64,000 nucleotides of DNA from the NCBI RefSeq assembly GCF_002368115.1, contig NZ_AP018316.1:983997-1047996 (forward strand), read 5' to 3'. Below are positions 17,515-27,312 of this stretch, piece by piece; position 1 is the stretch's first letter; every line of letters begins with the position of its first letter. The DNA comes from Dolichospermum compactum NIES-806. Lineage in GTDB: Bacteria; Cyanobacteriota; Cyanobacteriia; Cyanobacteriales; Nostocaceae. The notes beneath the pieces were generated by a model. That model had not been told where the DNA came from. It saw nothing but the letters and a program-made list of their open reading frames with translations, and searched no databases. The translations under genes were made by a program, and so were the position numbers.

Positions 17515-18169
17515 ACATTAACAGTGATAAATTAGTAAAAGATTGACTTAATATTTACAATCAGGAAATCAATATTTCCTTGATCGAACAGTATTGTATA
17601 GGAGTCCTATAGCAATGATTAAATATGACAACAGTAAATTAGGGACACTTGTATTTATGATCAAGAGTAGTCATCTCAGAGAAAATACTAAATTTTTCCA
17701 ATCCTGCTAAAATTACTTCGGTTTTGTATTTGAGATTTTGATCATGGTTTTCAATCTCTAGAATATAAGAATCTCGATAAATAAATCATCAAGAAACAAC
17801 TTCTTTATTCACTCTTTAAATAAAGATTATTTTTGGCTCTATAATATTAAGATATGGTGAAATGAATTAATCGTAACTAAATTAAAATAAATATCATTTT
17901 GTACCTACAAAAACATATTATTAATTACTTATCGGGTAACAAAAATAAGTATAAAGTGTATTTGTTATGCAACAAAAATGTTTTGTATAGTTAATGGTCA
18001 TTGGAGTCAAATTACAACACTTTCTGCTTTTATAAGGTACAGTTTTTATCTTCAAATCCGTAGGGTTTCCCACCCTCGATTGTATATCCTGAGAGCGAAA
18101 AACGTTGTATTTTTGTCGAACTCATCTTAATTAGAGTTCAATAAATAATTTATCTTGAATAGTCAAGAC
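17515..18169. other. long upstream region of hepC (probable promoter region)
   Basis: About 650 bp without an open frame between the Wzc terminator and hepC. In Anabaena the hepC-hepA region is switched on during heterocyst differentiation by far-upstream elements; the length here would suit that, but I found no confident NtcA box (GTA-N8-TAC) or sigma-70 pair. Around 18062-18105 it contains a fragment of the TATAGCGGT dispersed repeat (CACCCTCGATTGTAT). Confidence 0.45.
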
Positions 18170-18195
18170 AAAAACCCCTGCATTAGACAGGGGTT
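18170..18195 (-). terminator. intrinsic terminator after the Wzc gene
   Basis: On the minus strand the stem AACCCCTG / CAGGGGTT (18188-18195 with 18173-18180, 7-nt loop) is followed by TTTGTC, the TTT running straight on from the stem's closing TT. It lies 42-67 bp past the Wzc stop, so it separates the upstream half of the island from hepC-hepA. Confidence 0.8.
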
Positions 18196-18236
18196 AATAT
18201 ATTTTCTTTGGTTAAATAGTCAGCAAATATTCTGCT

Positions 18237-20465
18237 TTATTCTTCCATTGCTGGTTGTAAAACTAATTGTTTTGGTTTTACATAAGGTACATAGGTGCTA
18301 TCAGATGGAGATACGCCATTAGCTACAACCCCAATCAGATTTAACCTACTCAACATCCCTGTAGCTTGATTAAGTTGGGTGCGTGTCACTTTACCAATAC
18401 TTGCCATCATCACCACACTACGACAAGATGATGCGGTGAGCATAGCATCTACTAACCCAAGAACAGAAGGGGCATCTATGATTACCAAATCATAATTTTC
18501 TTCAAATGCAGCCATCAATTGAATCATACGGGGAGAACTCAAAAGATGGGCAGGATCAGTCGGAGTTGGTCCGGCTGTTAAAATATCAATGTAAGACGAC
18601 CCAGAGTAAGGAACACTGATATGATTAGGTAGATTAACTTCACTTTCTAATAAACTGGAAAGTCCTTGTTCATTGGGAAGATTTAACTGTTTGTGCAGAT
18701 TAGGATCGCGTAAATTGGCATCAATTAGTAAAACTTTTTTATGGAGGCGAGCCGCACTCATGGCTAGACCCAATGCCAAGGCTGATTTACCATCATCTGG
18801 TAATGCGGATGTCACCATTAATGATCTTAGATCTGAGACTTTATTGAGCAGTTCAATATTTTTGTAAATGAGATCCAGTGATTCCCAACGGGGAGAAGAT
18901 TGTAATACTTGAATTGTCCAAGGTGCGAGAACTTCTGGTTTGCCAAATGGCAATTTTATCATGGATTCTCTGGGTTTGGCAGGTGGCAATTTAGGAGTTG
19001 TTCCTAATAATGGGAGAGCAGCTTGTTTTTCTAATTCCGCAGTGGTATGTACAGCGTCATCAGATGCTTCACGAATAAAGGCAGCAACTCCTCCTAACAT
19101 TAAACCAATTACTCCTCCTAATAAGAGATTTTGTCTCATATTAGGACCAGTTTGAAAACCTTCTTGTGGTTCTTCTACTACTTCCCAATTGAATCCACCT
19201 TTAGAAAGTTCTTGGCGTAATTTTTGTTCTGCTCTTAATAATTGTTCTAATCTTTCTCTGCTAAATTGTAGTTGAGGCAGAATGCGATTGTAATAAGCCA
19301 ATAGAGAAGGAAACCGCTTGAGGTCGGCTTGTAATTCTTTCTCTTTGGCTGCTAAAGTTTGATCGCGGGCGGTTAATGCAACGATGGTTGTTTGGGTTTC
19401 TACTAATTGACTTGTGAGATTAAGATCAATTTGTCCCAGTTGTCCTTGTTCTAAAAGATTGTCTCCAGAATTAAAGGTAGGATTCGTCTTTTCTCCTAAA
19501 GTTCTGCTAACTTCTTTTTGTAAAAGTTGTTTTTGACTTTGCAGTTGTTCGTTTAATTTTTGAACGCTGGGAGTATCATCTGTGAAACGTAAACGTTCTT
19601 GTGCTAAAGCCAATTCTGTTTTTTGAATTTCATTGAGTAAGCCTTGGTAGCGGGTAGACTGACTCAGACGCGAAGAAACTAAGGCATTTTGTGGAGAACG
19701 GTTCAGTTGTGCTTGCAAAGATTTTTGCTTTGCTAAGGCCTCTTCATACTGGGAACGAGTTGTTTGTCGTTCCTGTTGGACAGTATTTAAAGCTGTTTCT
19801 ACGGTTTTAGCTTGAGCATCTGGATCAATTAAATTTTGACTTCTGCGAAATCTTTGGAGATTTGCTTCGGAAGCGGTTACTTCGTCAGTAGCTTTTCTTA
19901 ATTGATCTCTGATGACTTGTAAACCTTTTTGCAAGCGTGAATCCTGCTGTTGTTTATTGTATTCTAAATAAACTTGCTGAATTGTTTTGAGAACTTTTTG
20001 AGTTTTTTCTGGATCGTTATCAGTATAATCAACTTGAAATATTTTAGTAGCAACGTTATCCTCTGGAGTCTTAATTTGAGTGAGGACTAAGGATTTTTTT
20101 AAATCCATTACGGTTAAGTCTGGATATTCAGTTTTGAGTTTATCAACTGCTTTTTTAATCAGTCCAGAACTCTGCATCAAGTTTAATTGAGTAGCTGTAT
20201 CTACCTCGATATTAGCATCAGTAAATTGACTTTCAGTGTTATCTGTTTCTTTCTTGCCTTGATAGTTAGGTTCTACTAACAGTTGCATGGTGCTTTTGAA
20301 GCTGGGTGGGGTTTTTAATGTAATGATGCCAGCAATAGCCGTAGAACTGAGCAATACTAATAATAACCAGGGAAATCTTCGCAGAATTACTGCAAACATT
20401 TGTCCATAACCTGGTTCTATTTCTGATGCTGGATTTATATTGGGATTTAGACTAGTTTGAACCAC
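18237..20465 (-). CDS. Wzc-like polysaccharide co-polymerase / tyrosine autokinase
   Basis: 742 residues from GTG 20465 (MVQTSLNPNINPASEIEPG), chosen because AAGGAT lies 8 bp upstream; the frame is open to a TTG at 20498. It has a Wzz-type N-terminal helix near 30-55, a long periplasmic coiled coil (about 150-440), a second helix near 460-480, and a cytoplasmic BY-kinase with the Walker A-like ALPDDGKSALALGL, Walker A' VLLIDANLRDP and Walker B LVIIDAPSVLGL. PDDGKS departs from the common GEGKS. The tail has only two Tyr instead of a tyrosine cluster. Controls chain length and export of the island polysaccharide. Confidence 0.88.
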   Translation of the reverse strand: MVQTSLNPNINPASEIEPGYGQMFAVILRRFPWLLLVLLSSTAIAGIITLKTPPSFKSTMQLLVEPNYQGKKETDNTESQFTDANIEVDTATQLNLMQSSGLIKKAVDKLKTEYPDLTVMDLKKSLVLTQIKTPEDNVATKIFQVDYTDNDPEKTQKVLKTIQQVYLEYNKQQQDSRLQKGLQVIRDQLRKATDEVTASEANLQRFRRSQNLIDPDAQAKTVETALNTVQQERQTTRSQYEEALAKQKSLQAQLNRSPQNALVSSRLSQSTRYQGLLNEIQKTELALAQERLRFTDDTPSVQKLNEQLQSQKQLLQKEVSRTLGEKTNPTFNSGDNLLEQGQLGQIDLNLTSQLVETQTTIVALTARDQTLAAKEKELQADLKRFPSLLAYYNRILPQLQFSRERLEQLLRAEQKLRQELSKGGFNWEVVEEPQEGFQTGPNMRQNLLLGGVIGLMLGGVAAFIREASDDAVHTTAELEKQAALPLLGTTPKLPPAKPRESMIKLPFGKPEVLAPWTIQVLQSSPRWESLDLIYKNIELLNKVSDLRSLMVTSALPDDGKSALALGLAMSAARLHKKVLLIDANLRDPNLHKQLNLPNEQGLSSLLESEVNLPNHISVPYSGSSYIDILTAGPTPTDPAHLLSSPRMIQLMAAFEENYDLVIIDAPSVLGLVDAMLTASSCRSVVMMASIGKVTRTQLNQATGMLSRLNLIGVVANGVSPSDSTYVPYVKPKQLVLQPAMEE

Positions 20466-20607
20466 TTTTATTATCCTTATCTGCGATACACTACGCAAAC
20501 ACCTAAAAAATTAAATGAATTAGGGATGCACACCTCCAATACTGCAAGGCAGAATTAAAAATTAAAAAGCAAATTATATAAGCTTTCTAGGAACTTTTAA
20601 TGATGAT

Positions 20608-21702
20608 TTATTTTTGCCATGCTGCACTAGCTTGATCAATAACTTGCTCAACTTTACTAAAGAATGACTGTTCTGAGAAATTGCTAACAGCATGATTACG
20701 GATAGTTTCGTAATCCCAAGATATTCCTCCAGCTTCTAGTAAAGCTGCTTGTAAAGAGCATGGTGCTTGTCTTTTGAAAAACACACCTGTTTTACCTGGT
20801 ATTTGAGTGTCTAAGACTCCTCCGGCTCCATAAGCAATGACTGGTGTACCACTGGCGTTTGCCTCGACTGGAACTAATCCATAATCTTCCAAAGCCGCAA
20901 CAATAATTGATTTGGCTTTAGAAAATAAGTCTTTACGTTCTTTATCACTGACATGACCTAGAAATTGGATGTTGGGTAATGCCTGGGCTTTTAATCTTTC
21001 TTGTTCTGGTCCATCACCTGATATCAATAAGTTCCAGCCTAACCAATTAAAAGCTTCGACTATTATATCAAGACGTTTATAACTTATCATCCGCGCCGAT
21101 GCCAAGTAGTATTCTTCTTTAGTATCGGAAAAGACAAAGTTGCTAGTATCAATTGGATAGTTAATGGCGATCGCTTGTTTGTGATAAATTTTTTGAATTC
21201 GTTGGGCAACAATACTAGAGTTAGCGATGTATAGATCGGGTTCTTGAGCATATTTCAGGTCTACATCTCTCATCATTTGAAAGATTTTTTCGATGAGAGG
21301 AGCAAAGTATCTATAGTCTCCGTATTCCCGTAAATATGTTTCTGTATCCCATAAAAAGCGGGTAACATTATGACAAAAACAAATATGTTTTGCTTGGGGA
21401 TTTTTCCGTACTGCTTTGGCAAAACTGGTGCTACTGCTGATAATTAGGTCATAATCTTGGAGATCCAAGGAACGAAATGCGGGAAAATATAGCGGGGCTA
21501 ACATCCGAAAATATTTGGTTGCACCAGGAATTTTTTGTAAAAATGTGGTGTTGATAATTCGCTCACCTAAATCAATACTTTTTTGTGGGTCGTATAATGA
21601 GGTGAAAATGTCAGCGTCGGGATACCGTTTACACAATAATTCAAATACGCGCTCTGCTCCACCGCGTTGGGTTAAGTAATCATGGACGAGAGCTATTTTC
21701 AT
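20608..21702 (-). CDS. glycosyltransferase family 4
   Basis: 364 residues. It starts MKIALVHDYLTQRGGAERVF, typical of GT4 enzymes, and has the donor-site block AALEDYGLVPVEANASGTPV with a variant E-x7-E (ED...E). Located upstream of Wzc in the island, as is a GT4 gene in the Anabaena HEP cluster. Likely transfers a sugar from a nucleotide donor to the lipid-linked repeat unit. Confidence 0.88.
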   Translation of the reverse strand: MKIALVHDYLTQRGGAERVFELLCKRYPDADIFTSLYDPQKSIDLGERIINTTFLQKIPGATKYFRMLAPLYFPAFRSLDLQDYDLIISSSTSFAKAVRKNPQAKHICFCHNVTRFLWDTETYLREYGDYRYFAPLIEKIFQMMRDVDLKYAQEPDLYIANSSIVAQRIQKIYHKQAIAINYPIDTSNFVFSDTKEEYYLASARMISYKRLDIIVEAFNWLGWNLLISGDGPEQERLKAQALPNIQFLGHVSDKERKDLFSKAKSIIVAALEDYGLVPVEANASGTPVIAYGAGGVLDTQIPGKTGVFFKRQAPCSLQAALLEAGGISWDYETIRNHAVSNFSEQSFFSKVEQVIDQASAAWQK

Positions 21703-21895
21703 TTTTTCTTTATAATTGGGTAAGTGATTATTGGTTTTAATATTTATTTTCTAGTAATTGAATTTTTAATGTTGTATTACTAGGTTGTATCAGTTGTTTT
21801 GTATCAATTATTTTATGTTGTTTAATAAGGGGTTGAATCATGTAAAACCTCGCAAGATTATGAAAATAATCTCTGTTATTTATTGTATATATGTG

Positions 21896-21987
21896 AATTC
21901 AGAGGTTAAATGAAAATATCAGGAAACCTCTGAATTATCTTGATGCTATAGCAGGAGTCAGGAGTCAGAAGTCAGGAGTCAGGAGTA
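21896..21987. repeat. 12-bp-arm hairpin plus AGGAGTC heptamer array
   Basis: In the 380-bp gap between the SAF-domain dehydrogenase and the GT4 gene: a perfect inverted repeat AATTCAGAGGTT ... AACCTCTGAATT at 21896-21936, then five heptamers at 21953-21987 (AGGAGTC twice, AGAAGTC, AGGAGTC, AGGAGTA). Such short tandem repeats are common in heterocystous cyanobacteria. The rest of 21703-22083 holds no gene that I can see. Confidence 0.8.
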
Positions 21988-22083
21988 AAAACCTGTTGTG
22001 GATGAAGTTGCATGAATACCTACGGTACGTTAACACGAACAATTCATATCCTAACCGCCTTGACGGTTGCTATTTTTGGAAAA

Positions 22084-23397
22084 CTATTTTGTTAGTGCTA
22101 AAGTTTTCGCAGGAGCAAAATAAACTGTTTGTTCAGCGCGTAATTGATCACAAAGTCTACCTTCTGGTAGTTCCACGTCATCATAAGTGAGGACTTGATC
22201 TTTAGGAATATCACGCTTTAAACGACATCCTTGAGCTAGACCCATTGGGAGTAGGTTTTGTTGTTGCACAATTGGGGAATTTTCGCATTGTCCATAGGTC
22301 ATGTAATAACCAATACCATCAAGGGTTGCTCCGGCTTGGAGGTCAATTTTGGCGGTGGTGACGACATCAACAACGGGACCGGCGATGGGTGCAAGCACAG
22401 CATCATGGAAGAGGACGGCACGGGCTACGGAGAGGGGAACTTCAAAATGGCATAGGTGATAGGGGGTGTAGAAGCTGTAGAGGGGGCCTTCACCGAGTTT
22501 ATAAAGGTTGAGGTAATGGCGTTGTTTGGGGTCTTCGTGGGTGGCAAATACGAATACTCCTGGACCGGGTTTAGTGCCAACTACGTAATCAACGATACCG
22601 CCTAGTTCTTGGAGTTGGTCAATGTCGTACATTTTGGTCATTTCATCTACATGACCGCTGTAGTCATATCCCAACATCCCGCGCTTGGCTACTTTCATGC
22701 CTGTGCCGTTGGCGACTATGGCTTGCTCAAAGGAGATTTTTGTCCCATCGGCAAAGCTGGTTACCATAGCGGGATTTTGTCCCCAGCGTTGGGCAAAACC
22801 GGCTTGGGTGGTGGGGTTGCGGTAGGGGTCTTGTAAGCCTTTGATGTTGCCGCACAGGAGGGGTTTTAAACCGATGCTTTTGACAAAGCGGTAGAGGTTC
22901 ATTTCTACCCCTGGTTGGTCGCCGTCACAGGCACTCAGGACGACTCCAGCGCGGTCTGCATGGACTTTGAGAATCGGTCCAATTGTACCATCTAGTTCGG
23001 CATTCATGAGAATGATATGCTTGTGATGAGCGATCGCACATATCACCAAATGAGCCGCGTATTCAATTGTCCCGGTGACTTCAATGATTGCATCTATGCC
23101 ATCAGCTTCACACAGGAGCATGGCATCTTCGGTGATTGCATATTCATTTTGAGCGATCGCCTCTTCTAAATCAGCTAAATTAGCAACAATTTTGATATCT
23201 TCAATTCCTGCTTCTAAATAAGCTCGTTTAGCGTTATCAATGTGACGATTAGAAATAGCCACCAACTCCATTCCTGGCACAGAGTTGATAATTTGATTAG
23301 CAATTCCTCGACCCATAAAACCAGCACCAATCATGGCCACTTTAACTGGTTTACCTAATGCCGCCCGTGCTTGTAAAGCTTTATCAACAATAATCAT
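22084..23397 (-). CDS. NAD(P)-dependent oxidoreductase with SAF domain
   Basis: 437 residues. Rossmann motif AMIGAGFMGRGIANQI (about 21-36), a homoserine-dehydrogenase-like core (EVTGTIEYAAH, NAELDGTIGP), and a C-terminal SAF-type domain (about 370-430). A homologous gene lies in the Anabaena HEP island; the substrate is unknown but may be a nucleotide sugar or sugar acid. Its ATG is two bases from the rfbC stop, so the two are cotranscribed and probably coupled. Confidence 0.82.
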   Translation of the reverse strand: MIIVDKALQARAALGKPVKVAMIGAGFMGRGIANQIINSVPGMELVAISNRHIDNAKRAYLEAGIEDIKIVANLADLEEAIAQNEYAITEDAMLLCEADGIDAIIEVTGTIEYAAHLVICAIAHHKHIILMNAELDGTIGPILKVHADRAGVVLSACDGDQPGVEMNLYRFVKSIGLKPLLCGNIKGLQDPYRNPTTQAGFAQRWGQNPAMVTSFADGTKISFEQAIVANGTGMKVAKRGMLGYDYSGHVDEMTKMYDIDQLQELGGIVDYVVGTKPGPGVFVFATHEDPKQRHYLNLYKLGEGPLYSFYTPYHLCHFEVPLSVARAVLFHDAVLAPIAGPVVDVVTTAKIDLQAGATLDGIGYYMTYGQCENSPIVQQQNLLPMGLAQGCRLKRDIPKDQVLTYDDVELPEGRLCDQLRAEQTVYFAPAKTLALTK

Positions 23398-23399
23398 GA

Positions 23400-23945
23400 T
23401 TAAACTCCTATCAAACTAGATTCTAGTAAAGGCCAATTCCGATCTTTATCAGACATTTCTGTTGCACTCAATGGCCAGGAAATTTCTAAAATTGGGTCAT
23501 CATAACGTAAACCCCGTTCATATCCAGGAGTGTAAAATTCACCCACTTGATATACAACTTCTGCACCATCTGTTAAAGCTTGATAACCATGAGCAAACAT
23601 TTCAGGAACATAAAGGGCGCGACGATTTTCTGCACTCAGTTCTACACCAATATGCGCTAGATAAGTAGGAGATTCAGGACGCATATCCACAATCACATCA
23701 TAAATAGCTCCTTGAGTACAACGAATTAATTTTGTTTCCGCGGCAGGGAGAGTTTGATAGTGCATTCCTCTCAATGTACCTTTTTTATGATTAAAAGAAA
23801 GGTTACATTGGGCAACTGTTGGTTTTAAACCATGAGCAATAAATTCATCAGCGCAAAAAGTCCGAGCAAAAAAACCACGAGAATCAGGCTTTTCTTCTAA
23901 GTCAATAATGAAAGCACCAGAGAGTTTAGTAGAGGTAAAAATCAT
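23400..23945 (-). CDS. rfbC: dTDP-4-dehydrorhamnose 3,5-epimerase-like (RfbC)
   Basis: 181 residues from ATG 23945 (MIFTSTKLSGAFIIDLEEKP); the frame is open to 24041 but the added 32 residues do not fit the family. The cupin core has the signature SFNHKKGTLRGMHYQ with the catalytic His, then VDMRPESPTY and YVPEMFAHGYQAL. It epimerises C3 and C5 of a 4-keto-6-deoxy nucleotide sugar. As the island has a CDP-glucose synthase, the substrate may be CDP- rather than dTDP-linked. Two-base gap to the next gene. Confidence 0.88.
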   Translation of the reverse strand: MIFTSTKLSGAFIIDLEEKPDSRGFFARTFCADEFIAHGLKPTVAQCNLSFNHKKGTLRGMHYQTLPAAETKLIRCTQGAIYDVIVDMRPESPTYLAHIGVELSAENRRALYVPEMFAHGYQALTDGAEVVYQVGEFYTPGYERGLRYDDPILEISWPLSATEMSDKDRNWPLLESSLIGV

Positions 23946-24074
23946 GGTTATTTCGGAAGTTTTTTGAAGATAATAGAATGGTTTTGATTTTAGATGGCAA
24001 AATTCAGCAAATAAAACTGGCATGATCGTGGTTGATACCAATTATTCTGACTCCTGAATTTGTGCATTTTAGGT

Positions 24075-24899
24075 TTATACCTTTAATCCTAATTGGGGAT
24101 TTATTTTGGGAAAGGTATCATCATGATATTGTGTACAAAGTTCAGGTCGTTTAGGAGATTTAGCCGTGTATGTGAAAAATATAGTTGACCGTTCTTGGGT
24201 TCTTACAGTCCCATGATGTAGAATATTTCTTACATCGGCAAAAATCACAGTTCCAGCTTTACCAGGACATGACTTCCAAGCTGATTTAGGAATGACTTTC
24301 ATCATTTTATCATCGTTAATTCCCAAAAAATTAACCCGCCATAATTCATAATCAACTTGATAATTTTTAACTTGCTCTAAAGCATTAGTAGGTAGTGGAA
24401 TATATTCAAATGGTCCATGTTCTTCAGTTACATCATTTAGATAGATAATGACTTTAATCATCCGTCTATCTTCAGAATCTTTATGCCATAGTAAAGTTTC
24501 CGATTGTTTTTCATTAGGAAAGTCTTTCCGCACATGAACACCATGAAAAGCGATAGGCAACCCTATATAATGCTCAATGATATTTTGTAGTCGGGATTCC
24601 ATTCCCCAAGTAAAAAATTCCGGTAAATCTGTAACCGTATAAATTTGTGGTAACTTGTATCCTGCATGAATATCTCTAGGATTTACCATCCTATCAGTAC
24701 AACTATTAGCAGTAGCTAACATTTTAGCCGTAGATGAAAAACCTAAATCTTCCAAAGATGTGATGTAAACACCTGATTTTTTTAAAGTATCAACAATCAA
24801 TTTATCTTTTGCACTAATAGCAGGTAAATTTTCGCCATGATGCCAAAGTGATACTCGATAATTCAACTCAGAACTTACAGTTGAAATTTTGTTAAGCAT
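24075..24899 (-). CDS. phytanoyl-CoA dioxygenase-like Fe(II)/2-oxoglutarate oxygenase
   Basis: 274 residues. The iron site is visible: WHKDSED (His-x-Asp) near residue 139-141 and the distal His in ILHHGTVRT, followed by Arg for 2-oxoglutarate binding. No membrane segment. Its place among glycosyltransferase and nucleotide-sugar genes suggests hydroxylation or another oxidation of a polysaccharide precursor or lipid carrier; that is inference. A C-terminal relic of a second copy lies just upstream at 24926-25018. Confidence 0.82.
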   Translation of the reverse strand: MLNKISTVSSELNYRVSLWHHGENLPAISAKDKLIVDTLKKSGVYITSLEDLGFSSTAKMLATANSCTDRMVNPRDIHAGYKLPQIYTVTDLPEFFTWGMESRLQNIIEHYIGLPIAFHGVHVRKDFPNEKQSETLLWHKDSEDRRMIKVIIYLNDVTEEHGPFEYIPLPTNALEQVKNYQVDYELWRVNFLGINDDKMMKVIPKSAWKSCPGKAGTVIFADVRNILHHGTVRTQERSTIFFTYTAKSPKRPELCTQYHDDTFPKINPQLGLKV

Positions 24900-24925
24900 G
24901 ACAGAAATTTCCTTCCTCGTTGAAC

Positions 24926-25018
24926 CTAATTAACTTGTTTAGATAACTCTGGTTTGGGAAAAGTATGATCCCAATATTGAGTACAAAGTCCCGGTCGTTT
25001 TGGCGGGTTAGCTGTATC
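24926..25018 (-). pseudogene. C-terminal relic of a second phytanoyl-dioxygenase-like gene
   Basis: On the minus strand this 93-bp piece reads TANPPKRPGLCTQYWDHTFP and ends QVN-stop. It aligns with the intact neighbour's end, TAKSPKRPELCTQYHDDTFP. The rest of the second copy is gone. It shows that tandem copies once existed and that one was deleted. Confidence 0.85.
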
Positions 25019-25058
25019 CCTCCCAATCAAAACTTATTTTGTCCAAACAATTGCTGAT

Positions 25059-26072
25059 TTATCCCTTATAGTTTCTGACTTCTGAAGTCGTTGTCCTCTC
25101 CAGTTCTGCTTCCGCTACTTTAAGTTCTCTCATTGGTATTAATTCTAATGCTGCTACACTAGCTAAACCTAAAAAAGGAACTACTGTCTTAATAGCCGAT
25201 ATAGGCCATCTTCTCATCGCTCCTAAAAAAACTTTCAGGTCTACTTCATGGTAGTTTTGTAAAAGCATCTGACAACAATATGCTTTAGAATAACCAACTT
25301 GCTCAAGTTTTAAAATAACTTCAGGTATATGTTGGTATTGCATTAAAAGTGCAGACTTCGGTTCTTTTTGCCAATAACTAACACCAACAATACATTCTAA
25401 ATAGATATCTTTAGTCACAATTACTTTGCCATTAGCAGCACAATAACCGGCTAAATACGCTAAAGATATCCAATTATTACTAGCAGTTGGCCAAATTTGG
25501 AGAGCGCGTTTAATTAAATCAGCACGATATACTGTAGCAGTTAGAAAAATTACTGCTCCTACACTTTTAGTAAAACAATGTTCAAATATTGCTTTACCAT
25601 CACCTTCACCATCTTCTGTATCGGCATCAAACCAGCGATTACCAAATATTTTTGGTGGATGTACTGGTTCACCAGTAATTTTGTTTCGACCAGAAAAATT
25701 CAGAAACAATAATGATAAATCATCAATATTTTTAATTTTATCCATCACATAGGCAACTGCTCTTTCCTGAATTGGATCATCATCACCAATTGTCCAAACA
25801 TACTTGGTTGTGGCAGAACCTAGGCAATGAAAAATATTTCGCATTACGCCTATGTTTTCAGGATTTTTATTAGATTTGAATGTGATGTTTTTGAGAATAC
25901 TTTGCCATTTACTAATAATAGATTGAGTATGATCCGTAGAACAATTATCAGAAACTAAGATTTCACACTCTGATTCAAATCCTTTAATAGCTTGGGACAA
26001 CCAAGTTAATTGTTTATCTAGTAACTCGGCTCGATTGTAAGTAGGAATAGCAATAGTTAGTAGTTTGTTCAT
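25059..26072 (-). CDS. glycosyltransferase family 2 (paralogue A)
   Basis: 337 residues. Starts MNKLLTIAIPTYNRAELLDK, with SDNCSTDHTQS and the metal site GDDDPIQERA near residue 97. It is clearly a tandem duplicate of the gene that follows upstream (26129-27097): both share the N-terminal motif, WTxGDDDPIQER and the C-terminal RRWPI block. Sequence differs enough that the two probably add different sugars. Confidence 0.87.
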   Translation of the reverse strand: MNKLLTIAIPTYNRAELLDKQLTWLSQAIKGFESECEILVSDNCSTDHTQSIISKWQSILKNITFKSNKNPENIGVMRNIFHCLGSATTKYVWTIGDDDPIQERAVAYVMDKIKNIDDLSLLFLNFSGRNKITGEPVHPPKIFGNRWFDADTEDGEGDGKAIFEHCFTKSVGAVIFLTATVYRADLIKRALQIWPTASNNWISLAYLAGYCAANGKVIVTKDIYLECIVGVSYWQKEPKSALLMQYQHIPEVILKLEQVGYSKAYCCQMLLQNYHEVDLKVFLGAMRRWPISAIKTVVPFLGLASVAALELIPMRELKVAEAELERTTTSEVRNYKG

Positions 26073-26128
26073 AATTTTTGATGCGAAAATATTTTAGATG
26101 GTTAATAGAAGAGGATTTTATCTTTTAT

Positions 26129-27097
26129 TTAATTACTTATTCGTGAGATATCTATTGCTGATTTTTTCTGATTAAAGTTCAGCTGATAGATAAATTTACC
26201 TATTAATTGTAAGTAAGAAATTATAATATTTGTTGCTAAAATAGGCCATCTTCTAAAAGCACCAAATAATATTTTCCAATCACTCAGTTTGAAAATATTT
26301 TCTAGAATCATTCCTTGACAAAATTTAGCAGAATATCCTAAATTTAACAATTTTAGATAAATCTCTGGGATGTAGACATATCGCATCATTAATGACCAGC
26401 GAGGATTTTCTTCTAGGGAACTAGCGTGCATTGTACATTCCAAATAATTATCTTGAGTAACAATGATATTTCCATGAGCCGCACAAAATCCGGTCCAATA
26501 TGCTTGGGATGCTAAATTTTTACAAGAAGTAGTCCAGTTTTGCAAAGCTTGTTGCACAAGTTCGGTATTATAAATGGTAGCTGTCATGAATAGTACGCCA
26601 CCAAAACTGCCTTGTAAATACCTTTGAAATACAGGTTTACTATCAACAATAATTTCATCACTATCGCTAGGAAACCAGTGTTCTACCAAAACTTTATTTG
26701 TGTTTTTATCTCGTCCACAACAGTTGAGAAACATCAGTGATAAACTGGGATTCTCTTTAATTTTATTGACGACATAACCTAGAGTTCTTTCCTGAATTGG
26801 ATCGTCATCTCCCACTGTCCAAATATATTTACTACCAGCAGCTTGAAGACAAAAAGCAATATTTGGCATTAACCCTATATTTTCCCGATTTCTATTCACT
26901 ATAAATACAGTATTACTAAAAGCAGGTTGCCATTTTTTCAAAACTCCTGGTGTATTATCTGTTGAGCAGTTATCCGAAATAATAATTTCACATTCTGATT
27001 CAAAACCTTTGATTGCTGTTGCTAACCAAGCCAGTTGTTTATCTAGTAAAGCGGCGCGATTGTATGTAGGAATAGCAATAGTTAGTAACTTTTGCAT
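26129..27097 (-). CDS. glycosyltransferase family 2 (paralogue B)
   Basis: 322 residues; MQKLLTIAIPTYNRAALLDK, SDNCSTDNTPG, and VGDDDPIQERTLG near residue 97 define a GT2 enzyme. It precedes its paralogue by 56 bp in the same operon. A hydrophobic segment near residue 290-305 (IIISYLQLIGKFIY) may hold it at the membrane. Confidence 0.87.
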   Translation of the reverse strand: MQKLLTIAIPTYNRAALLDKQLAWLATAIKGFESECEIIISDNCSTDNTPGVLKKWQPAFSNTVFIVNRNRENIGLMPNIAFCLQAAGSKYIWTVGDDDPIQERTLGYVVNKIKENPSLSLMFLNCCGRDKNTNKVLVEHWFPSDSDEIIVDSKPVFQRYLQGSFGGVLFMTATIYNTELVQQALQNWTTSCKNLASQAYWTGFCAAHGNIIVTQDNYLECTMHASSLEENPRWSLMMRYVYIPEIYLKLLNLGYSAKFCQGMILENIFKLSDWKILFGAFRRWPILATNIIISYLQLIGKFIYQLNFNQKKSAIDISRISN

Positions 27098-27210
27098 TTC
27101 TGGTATAATGATATTATTTGGTGTCTAAAAAAGGCTTTTAAATCGAATATCTTGAATTAAGAAAATTCAATTTAATCCACCTTGATGCAATAATGTTCGG
27201 TTAAGGAAAT

Positions 27211-27296
27211 GTAGAAATGTAGGTTGAGTTGACGCAAGGAAACCCAACAAAATTATTAATCATGTTGGGTTTTGCTGTCGCTCAACCCAACCTACA
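27211..27296. repeat. GTAGGTTG...CAACCTAC inverted repeat
   Basis: Outer arms GTAGGTTGAGTTGACGCAAG and AACCCAACCTAC enclose a second inverted pair, AACCCAACA ... TGTTGGGTT. The sequence TGTTCGGTTAAGG just outside (27194-27206) matches the end of the element at 4231-4348, so this may be a decayed relative. It lies at the 3' end of the epimerase gene, before the GT2 gene. Confidence 0.7.
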
Positions 27297-27312
27297 ATAT
27301 TTTCGGAATAAA

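Noticed and set aside
17515..18236. NtcA-binding sites upstream of hepC
   Set aside because: No GTA-N8-TAC match was found by eye.
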